Shown piece by piece: positions 1-8,881 of a stretch of DNA of 64,000 nucleotides. The notes beneath the pieces were generated by a model. It saw only the letters and a list, made by a program, of their open reading frames with translations. It was not told the DNA's origin and did no database searches. Source of the DNA: Rugosimonospora africana (lineage in GTDB: Bacteria > Actinomycetota > Actinomycetes > Mycobacteriales > Micromonosporaceae); the NCBI RefSeq assembly GCF_016862975.1, contig NZ_BONZ01000015.1, positions 186,001 through 250,000 of the forward strand, read 5' to 3'. Position 1 is the first letter of the stretch. Every line of letters starts with the position of its first letter. The position numbers and the translations under genes were made by a program.

Positions 1-373
1 GCACAGTAGGCAGCGTCCGCTGTGCCTTCGGGCTGGCCAGAGCCGCGCCGACGTCCCGGGCCAGCAGACCCTCCCGGTGCGTCCATCCGGTGAACGTGCG
101 TGCGGAGGCAGCCCGTCGCGCCAGCGAGGTGCGGGCCGCCCCGGTGGTACGCAGCCTGGCCAGCCAACTGCGCAGCATCCCGAGGTCGAGGTCGGCCGGC
201 TGTTGGCAGCCCATCCGCCCGGCGTGATCCAGCAGCGACACGATGTCGGCGACGTACGCCCGTACCGTGTGGGCCGAGCGCCCCCGCTCGCTGGCCAGGT
301 GGCGGGCGAACCCGTCCACGGCCTCGCGCATGGCTGACGGGAGGGCGGCGTGTACGGCACGAGTGCTGTTCAC
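1..373 (-). CDS. xerC: Tyrosine recombinase XerC, N-terminal part (runs off the window)
   Basis: XerC, with XerD, resolves chromosome dimers at dif during division. Only the first 124 codons lie here, covering the SAM-like core-binding domain. The family signature HLASERGRSAHTVRAY is visible near residues 22-37. The catalytic domain with the R-H-R-Y residues lies outside. The start is a GTG at 371-373; an in-frame ATG at 331 is an alternative, and neither has a strong ribosome binding site. It is downstream of dprA on the same strand, 32 bp after the dprA stop, and is probably the last gene of the yraN-yifB-dprA-xerC operon. The xerC-dprA pairing is common in actinobacteria. Confidence 0.85.
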   Translation of the reverse strand, partial: MNSTRAVHAALPSAMREAVDGFARHLASERGRSAHTVRAYVADIVSLLDHAGRMGCQQPADLDLGMLRSWLARLRTTGAARTSLARRAASARTFTGWTHREGLLARDVGAALASPKAQRTLPTV

Positions 374-405
374 AACCCGACGGTTCCCGTCCGATGGACG
401 AACCG

Positions 406-1887
406 TCAAGCCGCCGCGCCGGCTGCCGGTGCCTCGGCCCCCTCCGGCGCCGCGGCACCGCCTCCGCCCCGTCCGGTTTCACCGGACCCGCCCGGCGTGG
501 CCTCGTCGGGCCGGGCCTCGTCGGCCCCGTCAGCCCCGGCCTCGTCGGCCCCGTCAGGCCCGGCCTCGTCGGCTCCGGCAGGCCCGGCCTCGTCGGCCCC
601 GGCGGACCCCGCCCCGTCGGCCGCGGAGAGCGCGGCCCCGTCGGCTGCCGCCATACCGACCTCGTCGGCCGGCGCCGGCTCAGCCTCCGGGGTCGTCTCC
701 TGCCCCTGTGACCGCTTCCGGCGTCCGGCCACATATCGGCCGTCTTCCGTCGAGGCGACCTGACCCAGCTCCTCCAGAACCGGCATCGCCCGGAGCACGT
801 CGCGCAGCGGCAGGCCGGCCGTCGCGGCGATCTGCCCCGCGTCGGCCCCGTTCCGGCGCGGCACCGCGTCGAGTACCCGAGACAGCTGCGGCCCGAGCCG
901 GTCATGCTCCCGCTCCGGTGCCCGTACCCGCGGAGCGAGGTCGTCCCCGATGAGCCCGACCTCCTCCAGCACCTCCTGGTATGAGGTCACCAGCCGTACG
1001 CCTTCCCGGATCACCTCGTGGCAGCCGACCGACATCGCCGACGTCACCGGACCCGGTATAGCCATGGCCGCCCGGCCGAGCAGCACCGCACGACCCAACG
1101 TCTGGCGCGCACCGCTGCGGGCATTCGCCTCCACCACGATCGTGCCGCGTGCCAGTGCGGCGATGACCCGATTGCGAATCAGGAACCGGTGGCGGTGCGG
1201 GTCTGCACCCGGCGGCCACTCGCTGATCAACAGGCCGTCCTCGGCGAGGCGTTCGAACAGGGCCGCGTGTGCGGACGGGTACGGGCGGTCCACGCCGCAG
1301 GCGAGTACGGCGGCGGTCACCCCACCGGCCGCCAGGGCGCCCCGGTGCGCGGCGGCGTCGATGCCGAAGGCGCCGCCGGACACCACCGCCCACCCCCGGT
1401 TTGCCAGGCCATATGCCAGCTCGGTGCCGACATGGTTGCCGTACGACGTGGAGGCGCGGGCACCGACCACGGCGACCGAACGGTTCAGCGTCTCGGCGAG
1501 CGGCCAGTCGCCGCGGACCCACAGGCAGACCGGCGGGTAGGTGTCCCGTGAGAACCGGTCGCCACCGAGGCGGCTGATCAGACGGAGATCGGCCAACTGT
1601 GCCGGCCACTCCTCATCCTCCGGAATCACCACCCGCGCGCCGACCCGCCTGGTGCGGGCGAGTGCGGCGTCGACGATCCGGTCCGCGGTCGTGCCGACGA
1701 GCCTGGCGCGTACCGACTCGACGAGTTCCCCCGTCGCCATTCCGGCGAGGATGCGGGCCAGCGCCTGAACCGGCCCATGCTTTCGAACCAGGTCGTAGAC
1801 GGCCAGGCCGCCAGGCTCCGCCAGGCAGGCCAGTGCCACCCGGGCGGTGCGGGCATCGTTGATGGCACTCAGCTGACGCTCGCTCAT
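406..1887 (-). CDS. dprA: DNA-processing protein DprA with an Ala/Asp-rich C-terminal repeat tail
   Basis: DprA/Smf binds single-stranded DNA and loads RecA during transformation; its role in non-competent actinobacteria is uncertain. The Rossmann-like core starts near residue 137 with VAVVGARAST and includes VSGGAFGIDAAAHRGAL, ISEWPPG and HRFLIRNRVIA. A C-terminal winged-helix segment precedes residue 390. The start is the ATG at 1887, which overlaps the yifB stop as ATGA; longer in-frame starts would lie inside yifB. The protein is 493 aa, longer than the usual 300-390. The excess is a tail of about 93 residues (nt 409-687) built from repeats resembling AGPAGADEAGP. The core assignment is secure; the tail has no known function. 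Confidence 0.93.
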   Translation of the reverse strand: MSERQLSAINDARTARVALACLAEPGGLAVYDLVRKHGPVQALARILAGMATGELVESVRARLVGTTADRIVDAALARTRRVGARVVIPEDEEWPAQLADLRLISRLGGDRFSRDTYPPVCLWVRGDWPLAETLNRSVAVVGARASTSYGNHVGTELAYGLANRGWAVVSGGAFGIDAAAHRGALAAGGVTAAVLACGVDRPYPSAHAALFERLAEDGLLISEWPPGADPHRHRFLIRNRVIAALARGTIVVEANARSGARQTLGRAVLLGRAAMAIPGPVTSAMSVGCHEVIREGVRLVTSYQEVLEEVGLIGDDLAPRVRAPEREHDRLGPQLSRVLDAVPRRNGADAGQIAATAGLPLRDVLRAMPVLEELGQVASTEDGRYVAGRRKRSQGQETTPEAEPAPADEVGMAAADGAALSAADGAGSAGADEAGPAGADEAGPDGADEAGADGADEARPDEATPGGSGETGRGGGGAAAPEGAEAPAAGAAA

Positions 1888-3404
1888 CCGGTCCGTCCAA
1901 TCCGCATCGCCAATGCCTCCTGTACGTCTCCGTTGTCCGGACTCGACCGGCCGTCGAGGTCCGCGATCGACCACGCCACCCTCAGCACGCGGTCAAAGCC
2001 GCGCGCCGAGATCGAACCGGCGTCCAGTGCCTTCTGCAGTCCGGCCGTCGCCGTGCCGGGCAACCGCCACGGTGGCCGCCTCAGGACCGGACCCGGGACC
2101 CTTGCGTTGGTTGACCAGCCTCGATCGGCCCAGCGCTCGGTCGCCGCGCCACGGGCCTGCGCGACGCGTGCCGCCACCACCGCGGACGACTCGGCCAGCA
2201 CCGTCTCCTCGGTCAGCTGCGCCGCGGTCACCGGCGTCAGCGGTACCTGGAGGTCGACCCGGTCCATCAGCGGCCCGGACAGCCGGCTCAGGTAGCGGCG
2301 CCGCACGAGCGCGCTGCACTCGCAGTGCGCGTCGCCCGCCGGCCGGGCGCACGGACACGGATTCGCGGCCAGTACGAGCTGGATCCGAGCCGGGTACTGG
2401 GTAGCGCCTCTGGCCCGGGACAGCACCACGTACCCGTCCTCCAGCGGCTGGCGCAGAGTCTCCAGCGCACGGCTGCCGAATTCGGGAGCCTCGTCGAGAA
2501 ACAGAATCCCCATGTGCGACAGGGAGATCGCTCCCGGGCGGGCCAGGCCGGAGCCGCCGCCCACCAGCGCCGCCACGCTCGCCGTGTGATGCGGCGCCTG
2601 GAACGGAGGCCGGCGGATCATCGGTGACTCGGGCGGCAGCACGCCCGCGATCGAGTGGACCGCGGTCACCTCCAGCGCGGCGGCGTCGGACAGCGGGGGC
2701 AGGATCGACGGCAGCCGTTGCGCCAGCATGGTCTTGCCGGCGCCGGGTGGCCCGACCATCGACAGGTGATGACCGCCCGCGGCGGCCACCTCCAGCCCGC
2801 GCCGGCCCAGCTCCTGCCCGACGACGTCGAGGAGATCCAGCTCGGCGGTGCCGTCGACGGGCGGCTCGGCCGGCGGGTCGAGCAGCGGGGTGCCGCCCCG
2901 GACGAAGTCGACCACGCGGCGGAGGCAGTCGGTGGCCCGGACCGTCACGCCCGGCACCAGTGCGGCCTCCCGGGCGTTGGCGAGCGGGACCACCACCCGG
3001 CGGATGCCGGCCCGGGCCGTGGCCAGGACGCTGGGCAGCACCCCGCGCACCGGCCGTACGGCACCGTCGAGGCCCAGCTCGCCGAGCAGCACCACGCCGT
3101 GCAGGGGCGCCAGCGGCAGCACCCCCGCACCGGCGAGGATGCTGACCGCGACGGCCAGATCGAACGCCGAGCCGTGCTTGGGTATGTCAGCCGGCAGCAG
3201 GTTTACCGTGATCCGGCGGTTGGGCCAGCTCTCGCCGGAGTTGACCAGAGCCGCCCGGACCCGGTCCCGAGCCTCGGACAGGGCCGCGTCCGGCAGCCCG
3301 GTGAGAGTCAGGCCGGGCAGGCCGGCAGCGAGGTCGGCTTCGATCTCGACGAGGTGGCCGGCGAGGCCGATGAGACCGACCGAGAGCACCTTCGCGTACG
3401 ACAT
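1884..3404 (-). CDS. comM: YifB/ComM family Mg-chelatase-like AAA+ ATPase
   Basis: ComM-type AAA+ helicases promote branch migration during natural transformation in proteobacteria; the actinobacterial role is inferred. The 506-aa protein has an N-terminal ChlI domain (about residues 20-140), Walker A GPPGAGKT (218-225), Walker B ILFLDEAPEF, and a C-terminal magnesium-chelatase domain with a Cys cluster beginning CPCARPAGDAHCEC. The start is the ATG at 3404, one base after the yraN stop. A longer form adds 13 residues that lie inside yraN and is unlikely. It overlaps dprA by four bases, so the genes are translationally coupled. Confidence 0.93.
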   Translation of the reverse strand: MSYAKVLSVGLIGLAGHLVEIEADLAAGLPGLTLTGLPDAALSEARDRVRAALVNSGESWPNRRITVNLLPADIPKHGSAFDLAVAVSILAGAGVLPLAPLHGVVLLGELGLDGAVRPVRGVLPSVLATARAGIRRVVVPLANAREAALVPGVTVRATDCLRRVVDFVRGGTPLLDPPAEPPVDGTAELDLLDVVGQELGRRGLEVAAAGGHHLSMVGPPGAGKTMLAQRLPSILPPLSDAAALEVTAVHSIAGVLPPESPMIRRPPFQAPHHTASVAALVGGGSGLARPGAISLSHMGILFLDEAPEFGSRALETLRQPLEDGYVVLSRARGATQYPARIQLVLAANPCPCARPAGDAHCECSALVRRRYLSRLSGPLMDRVDLQVPLTPVTAAQLTEETVLAESSAVVAARVAQARGAATERWADRGWSTNARVPGPVLRRPPWRLPGTATAGLQKALDAGSISARGFDRVLRVAWSIADLDGRSSPDNGDVQEALAMRIGRTG

Positions 3405-3405
3405 C

Positions 3406-3765
3406 TCAAAATGCCCCACGCAGGTGCTCGACGGTCGCCGCACCGGACCGCCGCGCCCACACCTCGACCACGTCGAACCGGACCTCGCGCGGATGGATGC
3501 CCGCCTGCGCGAGCCACTGCGCGGCCAGTCGTCGCAGCCGGGCGACTTTCGCCGGCACGATGGCCGAGGCCGGACTGCCGAAGCGGTCGCCGCGCCTCGT
3601 CTTCACCTCGACGAACACCAGAACGTCGCGGTCGCGCAGGATCGCGTCGATCTCGCCGGACGAGCACCGCCAGTTGCGGGCCAGAAGCACCATGCCCCGA
3701 TCGACCAGATACCGCACGGCGACCCGCTCGCCGTAAGCACCCACCGCGTCCTTGGCCTGCGTCAT
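3406..3765 (-). CDS. yraN: YraN family (UPF0102) putative endonuclease
   Basis: This 119-aa protein has the usual length and motifs of UPF0102. The restriction-endonuclease-like core shows GEIDAI followed by FVEVKTRR, the E-D-ExK arrangement expected of a metal-dependent nuclease fold. The biochemical function of the family is not firmly known; its steady linkage to yifB and dprA suggests DNA processing or recombination. The start is the ATG at 3763-3765. It is the first gene of the minus-strand operon, and its promoter should lie in 3766-3886, where I see no clear -35/-10 pair. Confidence 0.9.
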   Translation of the reverse strand: MTQAKDAVGAYGERVAVRYLVDRGMVLLARNWRCSSGEIDAILRDRDVLVFVEVKTRRGDRFGSPASAIVPAKVARLRRLAAQWLAQAGIHPREVRFDVVEVWARRSGAATVEHLRGAF

Positions 3766-3886
3766 GCCGGTGAGGGTGCCGAACCCACCCTGCGCCCGCT
3801 ACCGCCCGGAGATCGACATGTGCATGGCGAGGGTGGGTGTGGACGGCCGGGCGATCAGAGAGATGATCTGCTATGCGATCGTACGG

Positions 3887-5056
3887 TCAGTGGCCGGAGA
3901 GCCTGCGCAACCGGGAGACCGCCTCGTCGAGCACCTCGGGCTTCTTGCAGAACGCGAACCGGATCAGGCGCCGCCCCGCCTCGACGTCGTCGTAGAAGAC
4001 CTGGCTCGGTACCGCCACCACACCGCACCGGTCCGGCAGGTCGCGGCAGAACTCGACGCCGTCGGTGCCACCCAGACCGGAGGTGTCGGCGGTGACGAAG
4101 TAGGTGCCCTCGGGTACCAGCACCGAGAACCCGGCATCGGTCAGGCCACCGACCAACTGGTCCCGCTTGGCCTGGTGATCGGCGCAGAACTCCTGGTAGT
4201 ACGACCGGGGCAGCGAGAGCGCGTAGGCGACCGCCGGCTGGAGCGGAGCGGCGTTGACGAACGTCAGGAACTGCTTGACACGCAGCACGGCGGAGACCAG
4301 ATCGCGCGGCCCACACGCCCAGCCGACCTTCCAGCCGGTACACGAGAAGGTCTTCCCGGCCGACGAGATCTGTACGGTGCGTTCGCGCATTCCGGGCAGG
4401 GTGGCCAGCGGAATGTGCTCACCGCCGTCGAAGACCAGGTGCTCGTACACCTCGTCGGTCACCGCGTACACGCCGTGCGACACGCACAGTTCGGCGATCA
4501 GCCGCAACTCGTCGCGGGTGAACACCTTGCCGGTCGGGTTGTGCGGCGAGTTCAACAGCACCAGCCGGGTGCGCGGGCCGAACGCGGCGCGCAGGTCGCC
4601 GGGGTCGAACCCGAAGCGCCCGTCGGCGCCCGGCCGCAGGGTCACCGGCCGCCGTACCGCGCCGGCCAGCGCGATCGAGGCGGCGTACGAGTCGTAGAAC
4701 GGCTCGAAGCAGACCACCTCGTCACCGGGCTCGCACAGCGCCAGGATCGCGGCGGTGACCGCCTCGGTGGCGCCGGCGGTCACCAGGACCTCGCCGTCCG
4801 GGTCGTAGTCCAGTGACCAGAACTCGTTCTGGTGCGCGGCTATCGCGACGCGCAGGGCGGGGATGCCGGGCCCGGGCGGGTACTGGTTCGCCCCGGTGTG
4901 CAGTGCCTTGGCGGCTTCGTCCAGCATCCCGGCCGGTCCGTCGGTGTCCGGGAAACCCTGGCCGAGGTTGACCGAGCCGGTGCGGACGGCGAGTGCGGAC
5001 ATCTCGGCGAAGATGGTGGTGCCGAACGGCTGCATCCGAGCCACGAGCGGATCCAT
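3887..5056 (-). CDS. Class I/II pyridoxal-phosphate aminotransferase (DapC/KAT-like)
   Basis: Fold-type I aminotransferase of 389 aa. Landmarks are NLGQGFPD (residues 30-37), NSPHNPTGK (169-177), DEVYEHL (201-207) and the PLP lysine in SSAGKTFSCTGWKVGW (Lys235), with the conserved C-terminal arginine in RLIRFAFCK. The GQGFPD and SAGKTFS motifs are typical of the kynurenine/methionine/N-succinyldiaminopimelate aminotransferase group, so DapC of the lysine pathway is one candidate. Substrate cannot be fixed from sequence. It stands alone; both flanks are intergenic. Confidence 0.88.
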   Translation of the reverse strand: MDPLVARMQPFGTTIFAEMSALAVRTGSVNLGQGFPDTDGPAGMLDEAAKALHTGANQYPPGPGIPALRVAIAAHQNEFWSLDYDPDGEVLVTAGATEAVTAAILALCEPGDEVVCFEPFYDSYAASIALAGAVRRPVTLRPGADGRFGFDPGDLRAAFGPRTRLVLLNSPHNPTGKVFTRDELRLIAELCVSHGVYAVTDEVYEHLVFDGGEHIPLATLPGMRERTVQISSAGKTFSCTGWKVGWACGPRDLVSAVLRVKQFLTFVNAAPLQPAVAYALSLPRSYYQEFCADHQAKRDQLVGGLTDAGFSVLVPEGTYFVTADTSGLGGTDGVEFCRDLPDRCGVVAVPSQVFYDDVEAGRRLIRFAFCKKPEVLDEAVSRLRRLSGH

Positions 5057-5368
5057 GCGGCCAGCCTAGTCGCCGCCATCGGGGCCCCCGGCCGGCCGGG
5101 CCGCCGGCCAGCCGCGCTGGTGAGCGAGGTCGGGCGGCCGTGCTGGTAAGCGCCGTCGGGCGCCCGACCGACCCCGGTGGCACCCGAGTGCTCCGCTAGC
5201 CGGGCCGGGCGCCGCCGTCGTCTGGCCGCCGTCCTCTGGCCGCCGTCGTCTGGCCGCCGTCGTCCGGGCGCCGCCGTCTCCCGCGCGCCGCTGCAGCCCC
5301 GAGAAAAGCCCCGAAGAAACCGCACCCGTCGAGCGTCACATCATCGGGCGGTGGATCGTCCTCTCCCC
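5057..5368. other. Intergenic region with 14-bp tandem repeats
   Basis: A 312-bp gap between two divergent genes. It holds four near-identical 14-bp units (consensus GCCGCCGTCGTCTG, 5211-5266) and, upstream, two copies of a CTGGTRAGCG...GTCGGGCG phrase (5118-5165). Promoters for both flanking genes should be here, but no clear -10 box stands out. No coding capacity is evident: the readable plus-strand frame upstream of 5369 is low-complexity Arg/Pro. Confidence 0.6.
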
Positions 5369-5740
5369 ATGAACCTCACACTGTGGATCCTGCAGGGCCT
5401 GCTCGCAGTGGTGTTCGCCTACTCCGGGCTGGCCAAGTCGACGATGAGCCGCCAGCGCCTGATCGCCAGCGGGCAGACCGGCATCGCGCTGTTCCCGATG
5501 CCGGTGGTGCGCGTGACGGCCGTGAGCGAACTGCTGGCGGTGATCGGTCTGCTGCTGCCGTGGGCGACCGGTACGGCGCGGGTGCTCACCCCGCTCGCCG
5601 CCGCCGGCCTGTGCGTCGTGATGATCGGCGCGGCCAGCTCGCACACCCGGCTGCGTGAGCCGTGGGCGGTCGCCGCGAACGTGTTGCTGTTCGCGATCGC
5701 GCTGACCGTCGCGGTCGGCCGCTTCGGTCAGCTCGGCTAG
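5369..5740 (+). CDS. DoxX family membrane protein
   Basis: A 123-aa integral membrane protein with four predicted helices: residues about 4-20, 45-65, 70-88 and 98-115. The N-terminal LQGLLAVVFAYSGLAKS resembles DoxX/DoxD proteins, some of which take part in quinone-linked sulfur or redox metabolism. The ATG at 5369 opens a normal first transmembrane segment; the frame continues upstream to 5177 but that stretch is Arg/Pro-rich and not membrane-like. The gene is monocistronic. Function is unknown beyond the family. Confidence 0.75.
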   Translation: MNLTLWILQGLLAVVFAYSGLAKSTMSRQRLIASGQTGIALFPMPVVRVTAVSELLAVIGLLLPWATGTARVLTPLAAAGLCVVMIGAASSHTRLREPWAVAANVLLFAIALTVAVGRFGQLG

Positions 5741-5750
5741 AGGCGAGGCG

Positions 5751-6923
5751 TCAGCCGACCGGACGGTACGGGTGGTCCTCGATCCGCCAGTGCAGCCAGC
5801 GGGCGTGCGGATCCGTGGTGGCCAGTTCGGTGACCGTGGGGTGGCCGTCGAGCCAGACGACCATCGTCAGCGTGCACGCGGCCCGCGGTGCCGGGCCGTC
5901 CTTGCCCGGGCCGCCGTTCGACCGTGACGCCTCGCCTTCCGTTGCTCGCGGCGCAACCCTCGCGAACAGCTCCAACCCGCAGGCGGAGGACTCGTTGAGC
6001 ACGACCACGAGGTCGCGCCGCCGGCCGGTCTCGGCGAGCGTGGCGACCAGCTCCGCCCGTGCGGCGTCCGGCAGGTAGATCAGCGCGTGCGACGCGAACA
6101 CCAGCGGTACCGCGTCCACATCGGACAGTACGGCCGGCAGCCCGGCGACCAGGTCCCCGGCGATCAGCCGCGGCGCGGCCCGTACCGCCTCGGCGAGGGC
6201 CGCGTCCAGCCGGGCCAGGCGCTCGGTGTGCTCCGGCCAGACGCACGAGCGCAGCCAGTCCACCGATGCCGGATCCCCGGCGTCGACCGGCGCGAGGTCC
6301 AGCCCCACCCGGTCGGCGACGACCGGCTCACGGTCGAGGTCGGCCGGCTGTCCGCCGCGGACCTCGCAGTCCATGACCAGCGCCTCCGGCGCGTCGGCCC
6401 GTCCGTACCGCCGCCCCCGGTAGCGGTAGCCGTAGCGGTCGCTGAGCAGGAGCAGCCCGGCGCTGGTACCCAGTTCGACCAGGCTCACCGGGCGGTCGCC
6501 GAGCAGCCGCCCGGCGCGGGCGAACGCCGGGCGCAGCAGGGCGGAGCGCAGCGGCTCGTTGGTCTGGGTGTTCCGGCTGGCACACAGGGCGGCGAGGTCG
6601 CCGCCGTACGCGCGGACGAACGCGGCGAACGCGGGTACCAGGCCGGGATCCGGCGCTCGGGTGCCACCCAGCGTCGGCAGGTACCCGGCCAGCGGGTGAC
6701 CGTGCGCCGAGGTGCGCAGCAGGTACTGGGTCGCCGCGAAGTACAGCAGCGGGCGTCGCTGTTCGGGCGGCGCGGCGAGCAGCGGCTCGGCGAGTCCGGG
6801 CGCCTGTTCGACGGCATCGGACAGGCGTGTGTAGACCTCGGACGAGCCGGTGAACTCGCGCTCCCGGATGCTCCGGAACATGCCGAGCAGTTGGTCGACC
6901 ACGTTGTCGCTCACGCTGTACAT
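5751..6923 (-). CDS. DUF2332 family protein
   Basis: This 390-aa protein matches the actinobacterial DUF2332 family: an N-terminal helical part (VYTRLSDAVEQAPGL), a middle block with FAATQYLL and SRNTQTNEP, and SLVELGTSAGLLLLSDRYGY, a glycine motif reminiscent of SAM-dependent methyltransferases. No activity has been proved for the family, to my knowledge. The start is the ATG at 6923, where the conserved N-terminus MYSVSDNVV begins; the open frame continues upstream into the neighbouring kinase gene but that part is a shadow. It follows the kinase gene by 50 bp on the same strand, so the two may be cotranscribed. Confidence 0.8.
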   Translation of the reverse strand: MYSVSDNVVDQLLGMFRSIREREFTGSSEVYTRLSDAVEQAPGLAEPLLAAPPEQRRPLLYFAATQYLLRTSAHGHPLAGYLPTLGGTRAPDPGLVPAFAAFVRAYGGDLAALCASRNTQTNEPLRSALLRPAFARAGRLLGDRPVSLVELGTSAGLLLLSDRYGYRYRGRRYGRADAPEALVMDCEVRGGQPADLDREPVVADRVGLDLAPVDAGDPASVDWLRSCVWPEHTERLARLDAALAEAVRAAPRLIAGDLVAGLPAVLSDVDAVPLVFASHALIYLPDAARAELVATLAETGRRRDLVVVLNESSACGLELFARVAPRATEGEASRSNGGPGKDGPAPRAACTLTMVVWLDGHPTVTELATTDPHARWLHWRIEDHPYRPVG

Positions 6924-6973
6924 GCTGGCGGCTGGCGCGTCCGCGCCACAGCGACGCGGGTCACAGCGAACGG

Positions 6974-7831
6974 TCAGCGCGGCGGCGGCGACAGGGTGGT
7001 GCGTTCCAGGAACGCGACCGCCTGCGCGACCTGCTCGGCCAGCACCCGGGCCGGGTCGCCGCGCAGCAGGCTGACCGCCACCTGGTCCAGCCCGAACGTC
7101 AGATACCAGACGCGGGCCCGGTGGTAGGTCTGCGGGTCGACCGCCTCGCGCAACGTCGGCCAGCCGTGCCAGGCCAGGCAGGCGGCGTCCACGGCCGGGT
7201 CGAAGGGCTGCGCGAAATCCCAGTCCAGCACGCCGACACAGTGCCGGCCGGCCGGGTCCCAGTGCACGTTCTCGCCGGCGAGATCCCCGTGTACCAGCCG
7301 GATCGGTACCGGTGCCAGGTCCCGCGCCGCGGCGACCCGCTCGGCCGCTTCCGCCCGCCACTCTTCCGGCAGCAGCCCGCCCACCTCACGCATCAGCTCC
7401 GGCCACCGCGCCCCGCCGGCGTACGCGTGAGCCGGGCCGAGCAAACCGTCGAGGTCGCCGAGGTGTACCGAGGCCAGCGCGGCCAGCAGTTCCCGGAGCC
7501 CGGCGGGCTCACCCTGCCCGCGTGGCGTCGGTGAACCCGATACCCAGGACAGCGCGACCGCCGCCCGCCCGTTCACGTCGACGACGTCGGTCAGCGGTAC
7601 CGGCACGGCGAACGGCAGCCCCGCCTTCTCCAGCCGGGAGAGCAGCTGGCAGCGCCGGGGCAGCAGGGCCGCGGCGCTGGCGTGGTTGGCGATCCGCACG
7701 GCGGCGACGCCGGGCAGCAGCACGACATCGTGCGAGCCGCCCCGGCCGAGCCGTGCGCGCTCCCACGCGATTCCGGGCAGCAATGCGTCGGCGACGGCGA
7801 GGAGATCGTCCGGTACCTCCACGGATGTCAT
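6974..7831 (-). CDS. Aminoglycoside phosphotransferase (APH) family kinase
   Basis: A 285-aa protein with the APH/choline-kinase fold: catalytic loop LVHGDLAGENVHW (HGD at 181-183, Asn188) and the metal-binding DFG-equivalent VLDWDFAQ (Asp203). The nucleotide-binding N-lobe has GRGGSHDVVLL. The family phosphorylates small hydroxylated molecules; there is no evidence for an antibiotic substrate here. The ATG at 7831 is used in these coordinates, but a CATAAT -10-like box (7830-7835, minus strand) overlaps it and lies 7 nt before an in-frame GTG at 7822, so a leaderless transcript starting at codon 4 is plausible. It heads a likely two-gene unit with the DUF2332 gene. Confidence 0.82.
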   Translation of the reverse strand: MTSVEVPDDLLAVADALLPGIAWERARLGRGGSHDVVLLPGVAAVRIANHASAAALLPRRCQLLSRLEKAGLPFAVPVPLTDVVDVNGRAAVALSWVSGSPTPRGQGEPAGLRELLAALASVHLGDLDGLLGPAHAYAGGARWPELMREVGGLLPEEWRAEAAERVAAARDLAPVPIRLVHGDLAGENVHWDPAGRHCVGVLDWDFAQPFDPAVDAACLAWHGWPTLREAVDPQTYHRARVWYLTFGLDQVAVSLLRGDPARVLAEQVAQAVAFLERTTLSPPPR

Positions 7832-7915
7832 TATGCCGGGATCACTCGCACGACAATCCAGGCATCCAGGTCAACGCGCTGGCGAGCCGGGCCGGCAGTC
7901 GCCTACGGTGCGACT

Positions 7916-8881
7916 GTGGACGCACCTCGCAACTATCAGGACGAGTCGGAGGGTCGCTGGTACCCGGGCTATTCCGAGCGGTACCCGACGCAGGAAAGCC
8001 GATTCGACGACGAAGAGCGGTACCGGGTGCCGGAGCCGCGCTACTCCGACCTCGGGGAGACCGGCGGCGACCCCGGCCGGTTCCGCGACGGATACTCCCC
8101 GGAAGCCGAGGCGTACTCGTCTTCGGCGGCGCGCACGGACTCGGGTCTGACCGCGCGCAACACGAGCCCGATGGGTCCGCGATCCGGCGTTGAGCTGCCG
8201 CCGCTGCCGTCGCAGGCCGAACCGGCCGACTCTCGCTTCCATTCCGACGCGACCGAGCCGCGTTTCCCGGCCGACCAGCCCGATCCCCGGTTCCACTCCG
8301 ACCCGGGCGAGTCGCGGTTCCACTCCGAGCAGTCGGATTCCCGCTTCCACACCGAGCCGATCGACCGCGCGGCGCTGCGCCGGGCACCCGGATCGGTCGG
8401 CGCGCCGACCCAGCTGGCACCGCCCGTCTCCGGGCCGCCGCCGATCGCGCCGCCGCCGATGGCGCCACCACCGGTCGCGCCGCCGATGCAGGCCGGGCCG
8501 CCTCCGTCGATGCAGCCGGCGTCGCAGGGGCCGGGCGGGATGCCGGCCGTCGGAGGGGCGCCCGATGCCGGCGGCGCGATCTACCGCACCCGGCACACCG
8601 GCGCCGCGATCCTGCTCGTCATCGTGGCGATCGTCGCGGAGCTGCTCACCCTCCGGATGCTGTTCACCGGCGAGTTCGGGCATCCGTTCCAGCCGGGAGA
8701 GGTGCTGGCCGGGATCTTCACGATGGCTGGCATTCCGCTGGTCGCCATGGGCCTGTACGGCGCGATCACGGGTGCGGCATCCGCCGGTGGGCCGTCGCTG
8801 GCCCGTGCCTGGTCGCGGCCTCCGCTGGCGCTGCTGCCGGTCGGGCTGGTGCTGATCTTGGCCGGTGCGCTCGCGATTTAG
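7916..8881 (+). CDS. Pro-rich membrane protein with RFHSD repeats
   Basis: A 321-aa protein of unknown function. The first 220 residues are hydrophilic and disordered. They include YP-rich N-terminal sequence, then five spaced copies of a (D/E)SRFHSD-like heptapeptide (about residues 100-145), then a Pro/Ala-rich stretch. The last 100 residues hold three hydrophobic helices beginning [31 protein letters not shown] and [16 protein letters not shown]. The GTG start at 7916 ([10 protein letters not shown]) is chosen because upstream codons read into the divergent kinase gene. Comparable proteins with disordered N-termini and C-terminal membrane domains occur in Micromonosporaceae, often unannotated. 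Confidence 0.7.
   Translation: MDAPRNYQDESEGRWYPGYSERYPTQESRFDDEERYRVPEPRYSDLGETGGDPGRFRDGYSPEAEAYSSSAARTDSGLTARNTSPMGPRSGVELPPLPSQAEPADSRFHSDATEPRFPADQPDPRFHSDPGESRFHSEQSDSRFHTEPIDRAALRRAPGSVGAPTQLAPPVSGPPPIAPPPMAPPPVAPPMQAGPPPSMQPASQGPGGMPAVGGAPDAGGAIYRTRHTGAAILLVIVAIVAELLTLRMLFTGEFGHPFQPGEVLAGIFTMAGIPLVAMGLYGAITGAASAGGPSLARAWSRPPLALLPVGLVLILAGALAI

Noticed and set aside
6974-7831. Antibiotic-resistance gene (aminoglycoside phosphotransferase)
   Set aside because: Only the general APH fold is visible; substrate residues for aminoglycosides cannot be recognised and the context is not a resistance locus.
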